Assembly: GCA_023053685.1 (NCBI GenBank)
Contig: JALIGW010000002.1
Location: 255,489,346 to 255,553,345, forward strand
Length of the DNA: 64,000 bases
Source of the DNA: Diadophis punctatus similis
Lineage: Eukaryota > Chordata > Lepidosauria > Squamata > Dipsadidae
Reading direction: 5' to 3'
Part shown: positions 22,766 through 33,735 of the stretch, one piece after another
Numbering within the stretch: the first letter of the stretch is position 1
Layout: every line of letters begins with the position of its first letter
Notes under the pieces: model-generated
Told to the model about the DNA's origin: nothing
The model's database searches: none
What the model saw: only the letters and a program-made list of their open reading frames with translations
Translations under genes and position numbers: made by a program

Positions 22766-23228
22766 ATAAAAGGACCAATGTTAAGAGTACAGAGAAGAGC
22801 AACAAAGATGATTAGGGGACTGGAGGATAAAACATATGAAGAACGGTTGCAGGAACTGGGTATGTCTAGTTTAATGAAAATAAGGACTAGGGGAGACATG
22901 ATAGCAGTGTTCCAATATCTCAGGGGTTGCCACAAAGAAGAGGGAGTCAAACTAGTCTCCAAAGCACCTGAGGGTAGAACAAGAAGCAATGGGTGGAAAC
23001 TAATCAAGGAGAGAAGCAACTTAGAACTAAGGAGAAATTTCCTGACAGTTAGAACAATTAAACCCGTGGAACAACTTGCCTCCAGAAGTTGTGAATGCTC
23101 CAACACTGGAAGTTTTTAAGAAGATGTTGGATAACCATTTGTCTGAAGTGGTATAGGGTTTCCTGCCTAAGCCGGGGGTTGGACTAGAAGACCTCCAAGG
23201 TCCCTTCCAACTCTGTTATTCTATTCTA
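22766..23228 (+). mobile_element. CR1 LINE 3' end
   Basis: Encodes the RGLEDKTYEERLQELGM and RTRGDMIAVFQYLRG blocks and ends in the CR1 tail gggggttggactagaagacc with ttctattcc repeats. Confidence 0.9.
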
Positions 23229-23914
23229 TTCCATTCCATTCCACATCCCTGATCTAGGTGATTAGAGCAAAAGGTTCTCCCTGAAATGATCAAAATGGTT
23301 ATATGCGTAGTAATTGCCTTCCTAATTTCATGTTATGATTTCATGTTATGATAAATTAATTGGGTGTCCACAGCTGATCTTCTCAGCTAAGCAGGTTCAC
23401 TCCTGGTTAATTGCAGGATGAGGGACCATTAACCCTCTTAGCTCTTTCCTAAACAAAACAATTGAAAAACCCGGGAAGAGCCAATGTAACAACTTCTGTA
23501 ATGAATTACAAAACTGGCACGGATGCAATTCTTACAAGCCAAGCTGGAGCCAGGGGTGTCTTTGTTCTTCATCCATTTTGGTGAACCTCCTTAAATCCCA
23601 AAGCTTAACTTCTTGAAAAGAAGGAATAACTCCCAGTGTAAATCTTTTATTCCACCGTATTTTTGTAAATTACATTCGCAACCTCCTTACTGGCCTTCCC
23701 AAAATGAAGGACGTCCCAGAGGTTCCTATTGTTTTACCTATTTTAAAGTGTGAACTATCTGGACACATGATTGAGCCCAGCAGTATATAACTACGAAAGA
23801 ATTAAATCCATTTCCAAAACAGCCTTGAGAGGCGGGCGGAAGTGACTGATCACTAATTTGAATCCTTATTTCCCCATCCCACAATGCTCTGGAATAGCAG
23901 TATATTAATAATCA
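23229..23914. other. Intronic stretch without a recognised feature
   Basis: Unique-looking, moderately AT-rich DNA within gene 1, between the KRAB exon and the upstream linker exon. No ORF with domain character. Confidence 0.4.
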
Positions 23915-23974
23915 TCAGAATAGAACTGGAAGGGACCTTGGGGGGTCTTCTAATCCAACCAGAAGACCCTATAC

Positions 23975-24359
23975 CAGTGATGGCGAACCTATGGCCCGGG
24001 TGCCACAAGTGGCACGCGGAGCCATATCGGTGGGCACGCGAGCTCAGGTCCGGCGTGCATGTGTGCACCAGCCGGCTGATTTTCGGGCCTTCTGGGCCCA
24101 CTGGGAGTCAGGAAACAGACTGTTTCCAGCCTCCAGAGGGGGTGGGGAAGGCCGTTTTCGCCCTCCCCAGGCTCCTAGAAAGGCTCTGGAGCCTGGGGAG
24201 AGCGAAAAATGGGTATGCCATTGCATGCTGGGAGCAGGGGGGCTCATGCGTGCATGTGCGGGGGTGCATGGAATTATGAGTGTGGGCACGCACACACGTG
24301 ATCCCCCGCATTCCCCCCCCCCGTTTGGCACGCGAACCAAAAAAGGTTCGCCATCACTG
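23975..24359. mobile_element. Non-autonomous hAT element, 385 bp
   Basis: Inverted ends cagtgatggcgaacc and ggttcgccatcactg, with the 8-bp duplication ccctatac at 23967-23974 and 24360-24367. The interior is GC-rich without a transposase frame. Confidence 0.92.
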
Positions 24360-24583
24360 CCCTATACCATTTCAGACAGGTGACTGTCCAGTCTTTTTAA
24401 AAAAAACCTCCAGTGATGAAGCATCTACAACTTCTGAAAATAAACTGTTCCACTGGTTAATTGTCCTGACTGTTAGGAAATTTCTCCTTAATTCCAGGTT
24501 GCTTCTCTCCTTGATCAGTTTCCATCTGTTGCTTCTTGTCTTGCCTTCTGCTTTGGAAAATAGGTTGACCCCCCATCTTCTAG

Positions 24584-24829
24584 GAGCCGAGGTGGTGCAG
24601 TGGTTAAAAGCAGCACTGCGATTGCTAGTTCAGCTGATTGCTAGTTCAGCAGTTCAGCTGTTCAAATCTCACCAGGCTCAAGGTTGACTCAGCCTTCCAT
24701 CCTTCCGAGGTGGGTAAAATGAGGACCCAGATTGTTGGGGGCAATATGCTGAACTCTGTAAACCGCTTAGAGAGGGCTGTAAAGCACTATGAAGCGGTAT
24801 ATAAGTCTAAGTGCTATTGCTATTGCTAT
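24584..24829 (+). mobile_element. tRNA-derived SINE
   Basis: Full-length copy (gagccgaggtggtgcagtgg to gctattgctattgctatt) inserted in a minus-strand CR1. Confidence 0.92.
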
Positions 24830-24918
24830 TCTTTGTGGAAGCCCCTCAAACACTGGAATACTGCTATCTTGTTTTCGCTAGACTGGCCATAACCAATTCC
24901 TGCATCTATATGATAAGT

Positions 24919-25345
24919 AGTAATTTAATTTAATTTAATTTAATTTAATTTAATTTAATGGATTTGTATGCCGCCCAACTCCCTAGGGACTCTGGGCGGC
25001 TCACAGCATATTTGGATCCATTACAACAATATAAAATACCATAAAATACAATAATTAAAAACGTACAAAAGTTAAAAGAGTATCTCATATTCAAAAGAAA
25101 CAAGGGGGGAGACCCATATTTAATCTAGTTGGTCTCACTTTCACCCCGCCTGCCGGAAGAGCCAGGTTTTTATTGCTTTCCGGAAGGCCAGTAGGGTGGG
25201 GATGGTCCTGATCTGCGGGGGAAGCTGGTTCCACAGGGAGGGAGCTCCCACAGAGAAGGCCCTCCCCGTCGGCCCCGCCAGCCGACATTGCTTGGTCAAC
25301 GGGACCTGGAGGAGGCCGACTCTGTGGGTATCATACACTAAGACC
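24919..25345 (-). mobile_element. L2 LINE 3' end with (TTTAA)n tail
   Basis: The (TTTAA)n tract at 24919-24959 abuts tgccgcccaactccctaggg, the reverse of the L2 tail, then minus-strand C-terminal frames (LWNQLPPQIRTIPTLLAFR). Frameshifted. Confidence 0.85.
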
Positions 25346-25406
25346 TCAAATGACCCCAAAGCAGTCTCTGCTCCCCAGTATTAGTTCCAGATCTTCTCTT
25401 TCCTAC

Positions 25407-25480
25407 CTGAGCTGGAGATCCATCAGCTCCACCAGTACGAGGAGAGGAATCAAGAAACAACGGTGACTCCATTTTGTTCC
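25407..25480 (-). CDS. Gene 1, linker exon between SCAN and KRAB
   Basis: A 74-bp exon, phase 1 start and phase 0 end. The acceptor is ttctccttcccag and the donor GTAGGA (25401-25406). It encodes NKMESPLFLDSSPRTGG followed by ADGSPAQ, with no known domain. The paralogous exon of gene 2 lies at 42089-42171 and reads ENMESPLFTESSPSIGG. Phases link it exactly to the 130-bp exon at 26827-26956 and to the KRAB exon at 19712-19838. Such short acidic or serine-rich linkers are usual between SCAN and KRAB modules. Confidence 0.8.
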
Positions 25481-25635
25481 CTGGGAAGGAGAAAGATGGG
25501 ATGGAAGCAAGAAACGTTTTGTAGTCTGAAGGCATGACTTCTTCCTATCTTGTGGAGGACACCCCCCATTTCTCTATCCTAACCTCAGTCTTCAGTGGCC
25601 TTTCATGGGCTCCATCTTTGGACCCCAAGAAGGAA

Positions 25636-25723
25636 AAGAAAGAAGGAAGGAAGGAAGGAAGGAAGGAAGGAAGGAAGGAAGGAAGGAAGGAAGGAAGGAA
25701 GGAAGGAAGGAAGGAAGGAAGGA
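25636..25723. repeat. (GGAA)n microsatellite
   Basis: About twenty GGAA/GAAG units. Open frames across it on both strands are repeat artefacts. Confidence 0.95.
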
Positions 25724-25979
25724 ACAAAAGTAACAGAAAGCCAGAAAGGAGAGGTGGTGTTGGAGATAATCCAGCAGGAATATGTGTGAGAATTTACTCA
25801 AAATCACATCAAAAAGACCAAAGGTTGTTCTTATCTCTGAGAATAAAGAGAAGTATCTCAGGATAGATGAGCCAGAATGAAACCCAGGAAATCCCTAGAA
25901 GGATCAGTTTCCTGCAAACGGGGATCAAGGGAAGGTAGTATGTGGAATGAAAGGAACGAATTTCCTTTGTGGGACTTTA

Positions 25980-26693
25980 GAATAACAAGAATTGAAAGGA
26001 ACCTTGGAGGTCTTATAATCCATGTTCCTGTACAAGGGCTGTCACGGTGTGAATATTGCCAGTTGTATGTCTATGCAGGGTGATGCACCCCTATCCTAAT
26101 ATCATGGTACATTCCAATACAAGCAGAACACGTGATATGTCTACGCATGTGTGCATTCTTAAGCCACCATTAATTTTCTTCTGCCTTAGCTCTTGACCTG
26201 AACGGTCGTGTTTTCTTAGCAAAGATGTAATTATTCAGGATTTATTGTTTTTGTACTGAAATAAATATTTTCTATTAGACTTTTAATCTCGGTTTTATTT
26301 CTAACTGTCTGAATTCCAAGTAAAGATCCAAATTGCCTCTATGAGATTTTATTTTCATCCTTAACATGGTAGCACTCGGACGGCTTGAATATATTTTTCC
26401 CTCAACAAGGGCGAGACCCTATACCCTTTCAGATGAATGGCTGTCCAATCTTTTCTTGAAAACCTCCACTGATGGAGCACTCACAACTTCTGGAGGTAAG
26501 CCATACCACTGGTTAATTGTTGTTAATTGTCAGGAAATTCCTCCTTATTTCTAGGATGGTTCTCTCCTTGATCAGTTTCCATCCATTCCTTTTTATCCTG
26601 CCTTCAGGTGCTTTGGAAAGTAGGTTGACCCCCTTGTGGCAGTCACTTAAATATTGGAACACTGCTATCATGTCACCACTAGCTCTAAGCCAA
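25980..26693 (-). mobile_element. CR1 LINE 3' fragment, minus strand, split by a solo LTR
   Basis: Left piece (gaattgaaaggaaccttgga) and right piece (aacctccactgatggagcac, ttgatcagtttccatccat) are continuous CR1 text once the LTR at 26040-26407 is set aside. Confidence 0.85.
26040..26407 (+). mobile_element. Solo LTR, 368 bp, with 5-bp duplication
   Basis: Runs from TGTCACGGTGTG to CCCTCAACA with agggc at 26035-26039 and 26408-26412. Closely similar to the LTR at 2318-2646 (tgcagggtgatgcaccccta, cagaacacgtgatatg, gaaataaatattttctatta). Confidence 0.92.
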
Positions 26694-26826
26694 GTATGAA
26701 GAAGAAAAGTTAAGTACTTGTTGCTGGGTCACCTTCTAGAAAGTTCAATGACTACACACGAGAAAATGGAGAATAAACAGAATCTCCGTGGAAAACTTCC
26801 GATTATATAGAAGGATCTTTCCTTAC

Positions 26827-26956
26827 CTATTGAGGTGTCCTGACATTGACCGTCCTCCTTGGAAATCCTTCTAAGATATGGACTGTGAGAGGGATTTGCA
26901 GGATCCACCTCTTCTTCAGGACAGTTGATGCCAATCTCCAGGAAAGACTTCAGAAC
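26827..26956 (-). CDS. Gene 1, exon after SCAN
   Basis: A 130-bp exon, phase 0 start and phase 1 end. The acceptor AG is at 26957-26958 and the donor GTAAG at 26822-26826. It encodes VLKSFLEIGINCPEEEVDP and then SHSPYLRRISKEDGQCQDTS. No named domain. Gene 2 keeps a 117-bp version at 44065-44181 that is read in a shifted frame at its start. The phase agreement with the SCAN exon (ending in phase 0 at 27230) supports real splicing. Confidence 0.8.
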
Positions 26957-27229
26957 CTGAAGTATAGACAAAGAAGCAAAGTTAAGAGCTGGAATTTCAT
27001 TTTCTGCCCACAATGCTGCTAGACCTTTTGTGTCGTCCATAATTTGAAATGGAAGAGGACGATGGAAGAATTTATCCAAATATGTTGTTTGGAAGAACGC
27101 AGGAGCAATGTCGCTTATAAGGTCCTCTAACCATCTCATTGCATTATTAATCCCCAAAATTCTTAGGGAGACATTTAAGATTTCAATTACATTAAAATCC
27201 CTTCATATTTCTCAAGGGATATCTCCCAC

Positions 27230-27703
27230 CTGATAACCTTCCTGCTCCTCCTCCTCCTCAGCCTGACTCAGCAGGAAACCTTCGGCCAGGGCCACCGCCT
27301 GGCAACTGGTCTCCGCTTGGCATTCCCGCACCCAGCACTGCATCTCCTTGGGCAGGACGGCCAGAAACTGCTCCAAGATCACCCGGTCCAATATCTGAGC
27401 CTTGGTGTGCTTCTCTGGCTGCAGCCATCCCCAGCAAAGGCGGTGAAGGCGGCTGCAAAGCTCTCGTGGCCCCTCGGCCTCCTGAGAGGGGCTGTTCCTG
27501 AAGCGCCAATGCTGGATCTCAGAACTGAGGGCTTCCTCCAGGATCTTCTGCCCCGGCCCTGCCCAGACCTCCCCACGGTTCCCAAGCTGAGCAGCAACTG
27601 GGCTTCTTCCCACTCTTTTCCAGGCTGCGAAGGTTGCGTCCATTTCTGGATTCTTCTCTGACAGGGATCCAGAAAGATCCCTGTGGAACTCTTGGGTCTC
27701 CAA
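27230..27703 (-). CDS. Gene 1, first coding exon: SCAN domain
   Basis: A 158-codon frame from ATG at 27701-27703 to a GTGGGA donor. Residues about 62-147 form a SCAN domain, a leucine-rich helical module for homo- and heterodimerisation among SCAN zinc-finger proteins. Recognisable pieces in order are [55 protein letters not shown] and [15 protein letters not shown] glutamate run follows. In SCAN genes this domain normally sits in the first coding exon, as here. A second in-frame Met at codon 21 is a possible alternative start. The exon lies about 1 kb downstream of a GC-rich promoter block. Total coding length with the other four exons is an exact multiple of three. Confidence 0.93.
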
Positions 27704-28479
27704 AGTTTGTTGTTTTTTTCAATCTGTTTTCAGTCTTGGGATCTGATGGAGTTGCATAGAGAATCCCGGAGAAGATTTTCAAGCCATTCAGCTCTCAAGG
27801 AGCCTCCAGCATTTACATCTGAGGTAAAAAAGAAAGAAGAAAAGAAACTTCAGGAATTACGGATGGTTCTCATTCGGGAACTGTGATTATCGTTTCGTCA
27901 AATTCAGGATACAGTAACGGTCTGGAGGGAGACAAGGAGGGGGACAAAATTCAGTTTCAGGCTCAGTGCGGAAGTCTGTTCCTGTCTCTTATCCCCTCCT
28001 CCCTCTTGAAGACCAACCCTCATTTTTTTTGGGGGGGTGTCTTCTGCAGAGCTGCAGCTGAGCTCCACTAACAGCAGGAAAAATAATGGGGGCCTTACAT
28101 CCTCACCAGCAATTTCAGGCACAGAATTGCTCCTTTCCAATCCCCCTCCTCAAAAAAAAAACAGCTTTAAATGGGACCGTTTGCAGAGGCGGGGAGAGCA
28201 CCAGGCAGGGAAGCCCATTTCCCGGATCCTTTCTTGTTAGAAATCTCGAAAAGCAAACCTGGTTTAGGCACAATATGAGCACATAGTCCCTTTACCCCGA
28301 CCCCCCACCCCACAACTCTTTCTCCCCCACCCCAGTGTTACATCTCTTGCAGGCACAGATGGAGCAAGATGGGGAAGGGTCTCCCTCGGGATTTGGGAGT
28401 CCAGCAAGCCCTTTCGGGAAATCCGGGGTTCCCTCCCTCTCACTATTTGGGGGAACCGCACTTTCTCTTCTTCCCTGAC
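27704..28479 (-). other. 5' flank or first intron of gene 1
   Basis: No coding exon is recognised. The part at 27980-28260 is paralogous to 2760-2970, which marks the same segment in the orphan unit. Confidence 0.5.
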
Positions 28480-28770
28480 ATAATCCGCCCCCTGTTGGAG
28501 CAGGGGAGGGGCAATTTCTCACCCTTCGGGTCGCGGGGGGTCCCCTTCCTCCTCGCCCCGATCTCCCCCGCCCCGAAATTCCCACGGCACACCTCACAGC
28601 CGCTCCTGCCCAGCCAAGCTGACGGGGGCGGAGCAGGGCGCAAGAAAGTGAGTTGAGCGCCCCCTAACGGCACCTCCGGGCACAACCTGAGCCTTTGAAG
28701 GCGGGGCGTGGGTGACTTTGAAAAGGCCGTCCTGGCCAATCCCTGCGGAGGGCTGGGTCTGCCCTTCCAC
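28480..28770 (-). promoter_or_regulatory. Promoter of gene 1 (inferred)
   Basis: GC- and CpG-rich, aligned with 3700-3970 and 44680-44965. Two CTCF-like cores are seen: ccgccccctgttggag (28485-28500) and gagcgccccctaacggca (28655-28672), the second at the position conserved among the copies but with a weaker 3' half. The GCATGCGCA half site of the other copies is degraded here. A first non-coding exon is expected, but its donor could not be fixed. Confidence 0.6.
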
Positions 28771-28951
28771 CCTGGTTTTTTTGAGATTGGCATTTCTGAC
28801 GGCACCAATTCTTGGTGGGAGAGGAGAGAGAGACGTTGCACAAAAGGGTGGGATAATACTACGGTATTGATCGTACCTTAGTAATACTAATTAATATTAT
28901 TAGTCTGAAACTTACCATTTTGGTAAGACAAAACTTGCCATTTGTCTGAAT

Positions 28952-29173
28952 AGCAATAGCACTTAGACTTATATACCGCTTCATAGTGCTTTCCAGCCCT
29001 CTCTAAGCGGTTTACAGAGTTCAGCATATTGCCCCCAACAATCTGGGTCCTCATTTTACCCACCTCGGAAGGATGGAAGGCTGAGTCAACCTTGAGCCGG
29101 TGAGATTTGAACTGCTGAACTGCTGAACTAGCAGCCTGCAGTGCTGCATTTAACCACTGCGCCACCTCGGCTC
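28952..29173 (-). mobile_element. tRNA-derived SINE
   Basis: Reverse-strand copy from agcaatagcacttagac to cgccacctcggctc. Confidence 0.92.
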
Positions 29174-29640
29174 TTTTGAAATGGTACAGGGTTTCCTGCC
29201 TGAGCAAGGAGTTCTACTAGAAGACCTCTAAGGCAGTGGTGGCCAACCTATGGCACGCGTGCCAGAAGTGGCACGCAGAGCCATATCAGTGGGCACGCGA
29301 GCTCAGGTCTGGAAGGTTGGGAAGTTGGCAATCGGGCCATTTCTGGCCTCCGGAGGGCCTCCAGGGTGGGGTGGGGTGAGGAAGGCTGTTTTCTCCCTCC
29401 CAGGGTCCTAGAAAGGCTCTGAAGCCTGGGGAGAGCGAAAAACGGGCGTGCCATCGTGTGCCGGGAGTGGAGGGGAGTCACGTGCGCATGCATGGGGGGC
29501 GCATGGAATTATGGGTATGGGCACACGCGTGCATGACCCCCCCATGCTCCCCCCCTTTTGGCACGCGAACCAAAAAAGGTTCGCCATCACTGCTCTAAGG
29601 TCTCTTCCAACTCTCTACTCTACCGCTACTCTATCCTGAT
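29174..29640 (+). mobile_element. CR1 3' tail split by a hAT element
   Basis: CR1 tail text (gaaatggtacagggtttcct, ctagaagacctctaagg) resumes after the hAT insertion as tctcttccaactctctactc. Confidence 0.75.
29234..29592. mobile_element. Non-autonomous hAT element, 359 bp
   Basis: Same family as 23975-24359 (tatggcacgcgtgccagaag, cacgcgaaccaaaaaagg). Ends cagtggtggccaacc and ggttcgccatcactg, with duplication ctctaagg at 29226-29233 and 29593-29600. Confidence 0.92.
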
Positions 29641-29769
29641 TAGCTTCACGCTCTATTCTACTCAGGAGGCAGGATTTTCAGAGGCGATCTAGACCAGGGG
29701 TCAGCAAACCAAGCCACATGTGGCTGTTTGGCCCCTAGATTGTGATATTTTCACGCCCGGCTTAGGAAC

Positions 29770-30005
29770 TGCTTGGTGAAATCGGAGGTTCGAGGTGAAG
29801 TGTCAGCCTTTCTGACGGTGAGAGCGATCAACCAGTGGAACAGCTTGCCACCAGAGGTCGTGAGAGCCCCAACACTTGCGACCTTCAAGGAGAGACTGGA
29901 CTGCCATCTGTCTCAAATGGTGTAGGAACTCCTGCTTGAGCAGGGGGTTGGACTAGATGACCTACAAGGTCCCTTCCAACTCTAATAATAAATCTAAATC
30001 TAAAT
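29770..30005 (+). mobile_element. CR1 LINE 3' end
   Basis: Text matching 1960-2150 (ctttctgacggtgagagcga, ggttggactagatgacctac) with an aaatctaaatct tail. A short hAT-like left end (ccaggggtcagcaaacc) lies just before it at 29695. Confidence 0.85.
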
Positions 30006-30179
30006 CTAAACCTTGCAGCTTCCTCCAACGAAAGCGGCGTCCCGGGCGAGCGAGGTAAGAGCTGAGCAAGGGATCTCGCGGGCCTTTTGCAGGAATCCAG
30101 GCAGGATTTTATTTTTTTTATTTTTTATTTGGCGAGGAGTGAAGCGCTTCGTTGCATTCCGCCGCCGCCCAGGGTGGGT

Positions 30180-30302
30180 GGGGAAAGTTGGCTCTTTTAT
30201 GACTTGTGGACTTCAACTCCCAGAATTCCTGAGCCAATCATGCTAGCTTAGGAATTCTGGGAGTTGAAGTCCACAAGTCAAAAAAAAGAGCCAACTTTCC
30301 CC
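30180..30302. repeat. Palindromic MITE, about 120 bp
   Basis: Arms from ggggaaagttggctctttt to agccaactttcccc are near-perfect inverted copies with a central atcatgctagct. The arm text ttgaagtccacaagtc recurs around 21973-22770. Confidence 0.85.
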
Positions 30303-30536
30303 ATCCTCCCGGGGACACTTTGAAAGTCGCCAAGTGGGAAAGGCGACCCGCAGCAAGGGGGTCGGTTGGCGAGGGTTTTGAACACCTCCTTGTGCTGCAA
30401 AAGTCCGAATCCCTGGGAAACCGGCAAATACCACCTCTGGCTGGCCCCAGAGTGGGGTGGGAATGCCCTGCCACGCCCACCAAGCCACGCCCACATAACC
30501 GGTAGGGAAAAATTTTGAATTTCACCCCTGTATTCA

Positions 30537-30800
30537 GGGCTTCATTTGCAAAGGGAAAGAGTGGAATCGCTGGCTGGACAATAAGGAATATATTAGACTT
30601 ATTCAATTGATATATTATTTAATAATATTAAATGGGAAGATAAATGTAGACGCTGCCTGGACCTCCCCACTCAAAGTGCAAATCCTTAAAGGCCAAAAAC
30701 ACCTTCCAAGTTGTAGAAAGAGGGAAAAGGCTGAAATTTTCTGGTTCTCCTTTGAGTCCTCTGGTGCAAAGGAAGAAGAGAAAGTTGTCTGAAGCACTTT
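30537..30800. repeat. Duplicated flank, paralogous to 48192-48453
   Basis: Over 260 bp nearly identical to 48192-48453 (gggcttcatttgcaaaggga, ggaatcgctggctggacaat, gtgcaaaggaagaagagaaa). It marks the 3' flank shared by the units of genes 2 and 3. Confidence 0.85.
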
Positions 30801-31565
30801 CTTTCTTTTTATTTTTTTTTATTAGACACACATAACAAAATGACAATATACATTCAAAGACAGAGACATACAACATACAAGTGGGGCATTGATGTCCCCC
30901 TATCAACCAAAAGCTATTATCGGATATAGTCAAACTATTAACATTTTCCATAAACCTGTATGATACTTTCTAAATATACACCACTTTTTACTTGTTTCAC
31001 AGTTTTAGTTATATGGTTATAGCTACAAAATGTCTACGTATTTCCTTCAGAATACAACATTTTACCTCTTCTTTTATTTATACAAAAAATATGTGGGGCC
31101 TTAGTGGCCCCCTTTCCACCTTACTTTATGGTGGAATATAGTCAAAATATTAACATTTTCCTTGAATATTTATATATATACCATATTTTAAGTAGTATTA
31201 TTTTTAATTATGTAATTTAAACTATAAGATCTATACATAATTCCATCTAAATCTTTAATTTGAAAAATATCTAAACTCTTTTCTTTGGGTTATTCAATCT
31301 GTTTATATTGGTCGATATAGTTATAATTTGTTCCACCATTATTGTTTATAATATCTTTTAGGATTTTTTGTTCCTCTTATTACTCTGTTTTGTATTCTTT
31401 AAACTTATTTTCCTGCCATGTTATTAAGAATCACGCCAGCATGCACCATCATTGTTTGTAATATCTTTTAGTGTTCTTCGGTTCTCTTAGTACTCTGCCG
31501 TGTGTTCTTCCTTGCTGTTCATATTTCTTTATTACTTTTTTGTTTCTCCCTCTCTTCTACTACTT

Positions 31566-32248
31566 CAGCGGTTCCCAACCTGGGGGTCGTGACCCCTTTG
31601 GGGGTCGAACGACCATTTCCCAGGGGTCGCCCCGGCATCCTCAACTCCCCCCACCACTGCCACAAGCCTGGCCATATCGCACCCCACAACCCGCGCCCCC
31701 ACTGTGACTCTTTTACCCTCTGCGCATGTGCAAAGCGTTCTGCGCATGTGCAGAGGGTAAAAGAACCCAAATGGCGGCATCCGGGCGAAGTCTCCAGATC
31801 CGGATGAGGTCTTCTCTCGCTTTGTATGTTGCCTCTGGGAGCTGTTCGAGTCCCGTCGCGAAAGGCGTGCGCGACTTCGGCAGGGCCGGGACAGGCAGCT
31901 GCCCAGAAAGAGCCACCCCTTCACCCCGAACGCTACAGGTAGACGGGAGAGACTCTGCAAAGGGGTATGGCTCTCTCCGGGGGAGCTGCCTGTCCCGGCC
32001 CTGCCGAAGTCGCACAGGCCTTTTGCGACCGGGCTCGCCTTTTGCGACAGAGGCAACATACGAAGCGAGCGGAGACCTCACCCGGATCTGGAGACTTCGC
32101 CCGGATGCCGCCATTTGGGTTTTTACCCTCTGCGCATGCGCAGAATGCTTTGCGCATGCGCAGAGGGTAAAAGAACCCAAATGGTGGTGGTGGGGTGGGT
32201 TGCGGTGGTGGACGTGGGTCGCGGCATTAGGAAGGTTGGGAACTGCTG
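31566..32248. mobile_element. SPIN-end hAT element, 683 bp, inside L1
   Basis: Ends cagcggttcccaacctgg and aaggttgggaactgctg, duplication tactactt/tactagtt (31558-31565, 32249-32256; 7 of 8). The interior is itself a long imperfect palindrome and holds repeated tgcgcatgcgca NRF1-type sites (two near 32131-32163). Same family as 62214-62913. Confidence 0.88.
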
Positions 32249-32269
32249 TACTAGTTGTTCTTCTTCCTG

Positions 32270-32945
32270 ACTTTTACTCTCTAGTTTCTCTGGGGTCTGG
32301 CAGCAGCCGCCCCACGCCCTTGTCTTGGCCTGCGGCCACTGCAGAAGCCAGAGGCAGGGGAGAGGCACATGGTCTGGCCTGCTGGATGCGCAGCCATATG
32401 GGATGGAGCAGATGTGCCTAGTGGGCATTACATGCGTCTCCCCCGACTCTGCCTGCTACCCATGCCGACACCGACATGACTGTTTCTTGGAGGGACAGCT
32501 GCAGAGTCCCAGCTGCCGAACACCTCCCCCTCTGTGCAGAAACACACCTGAAACGCCAGTAAGTGCAGCCACCCTGGAAACAGTAAGGGCCATGCCCATC
32601 CCATCCGTTGCATTTGTGCGCAGGGGGCACTGGGCACATGCACACACAGGCCCTGCCCACGCTTTCCCGGCAGGCACGCATATGAATAGGAAGCGACAGA
32701 AGCACATGCACACAGACCCGGCCTACCTCATCCCGGCATGCGCCCACCTCCTCTGATGCACCCGCCTGCCTGCCTGCATGGCCTGGGCCAGGCCTATGTG
32801 CATGTCTGCCCGCCTCCTCCTATGGGCATGCACGCCTACTGGGATGTGATGGGCTGGGGCAAAGCGATACAGGTCAACGCCTTAGTTTCTAGGACGGCCA
32901 CTCGGGCGAGATCCAACCACATTGCTGGCCCTATCCAGCCCGCAG
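32270..32945. repeat. GC-rich insert in L1, probable hAT remnant
   Basis: Low-complexity GC-rich text ending tccagcccgcaggccttgag, which resembles the reverse of a known hAT end type (gtgtcaaactcaaggcc) seen in this window. Terminal nucleotides are lost. No gene. Confidence 0.4.
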
Positions 32946-33735
32946 GCCTTGAGTTTCACACAATATTGGACACAATATTGTCCAAGTATACAACATTTGG
33001 ATGTATCAGTGCTTCCATTGTGGAAAGCCAAGCTGGTATTTTCATATTGTTTTAACCTTTTCCCATACCAAGAGTAGAGCGTTTCTTACATCATATCTTT
33101 GAAAATATCTGTCTTTTATTCTTTTCATACCACAAAAAGGGATGCCATCCCAATTGAAAATCATATCCCTCCAACAGTAGTAGTCTTTTATGTCTTAAGA
33201 TTTATCATTCTTTCACCCATTAGTACGGAAGCCTGGTAATAAAGCTCCCAATCCGGCAACCCAAAGCCCTCATTGTTTTTAGATTCTTGCAGCATTTTCA
33301 GTCTTATTATTGCTCTCTTTTGGGGGGGGGGGTAACATATATCAAGATTATTGTATTTAGCTCATCAAAGTATTTCTCTCTCTCTAATTTTATAGGGATC
33401 ATATGGAACAAAAAAAGTACCTTCGGCAGGATATTCATTTTTATGGTTCCTATTGACAGTTGCAAGGTTTTCCAGTTCTCCAAGTCCAATTTAATTTGTT
33501 GTATTAATCTTTTATAGTTACCTTCTTTAATTGTTGCACATCTTGCTGTTAAGTATACTCCCAAATATTTAACTTTTTGACTACCTAAAGGTCTATCTTT
33601 GTCAATTAATTTTTCTGTTTATCTGTAAGGGAAATAAGTTGATTGCTGTCCACAGGAAATTTTTCTGCCCACTGTGGATTCTTTCTTGAGAAGCATTCTC
33701 TTTTCACAAAAACTCCTTCCGCATTCCGTACATTT

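Larger units (their letters stand above)
23915..24890 (-). mobile_element. CR1 LINE 3' fragment, minus strand, interrupted twice
   Basis: Reverse CR1 tail (gaactggaagggaccttggg) at the left, and RT C-terminal text (ttgtcctgactgttaggaaa, ttgatcagtttccatc) to the right. A hAT element (23975) and a SINE (24584) split it. Confidence 0.85.
30803..33640 (-). mobile_element. L1 LINE, 3' part, interrupted
   Basis: A T-rich start (the minus-strand A-tail) and 3' UTR at 30803-31565, then a hAT element, a GC-rich insert, and ORF2 text at 32960-33640. The minus frame at 33564-33307 encodes TARCATIKEGNYKRLIQQIK and TIKMNILPKVLFLFHMIPI, an L1 ORF2 block. Its ORF2 end abuts the decayed terminal finger of gene 2 at about 33640, exactly as the L1 at 53341-54245 does for gene 3. 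Confidence 0.8.

Noticed and set aside
25639..25723. CRISPR-like or other regularly spaced array
   Set aside because: Spacing is zero; simple sequence repeat in a vertebrate genome.
25534..25866. Frames with KEGR or FLPS repeats
   Set aside because: Translation of a (GGAA)n microsatellite.
31726..32421. 231-codon plus-strand frame and its neighbours
   Set aside because: It lies inside a GC-rich hAT element and runs past its end; no transposase motif.
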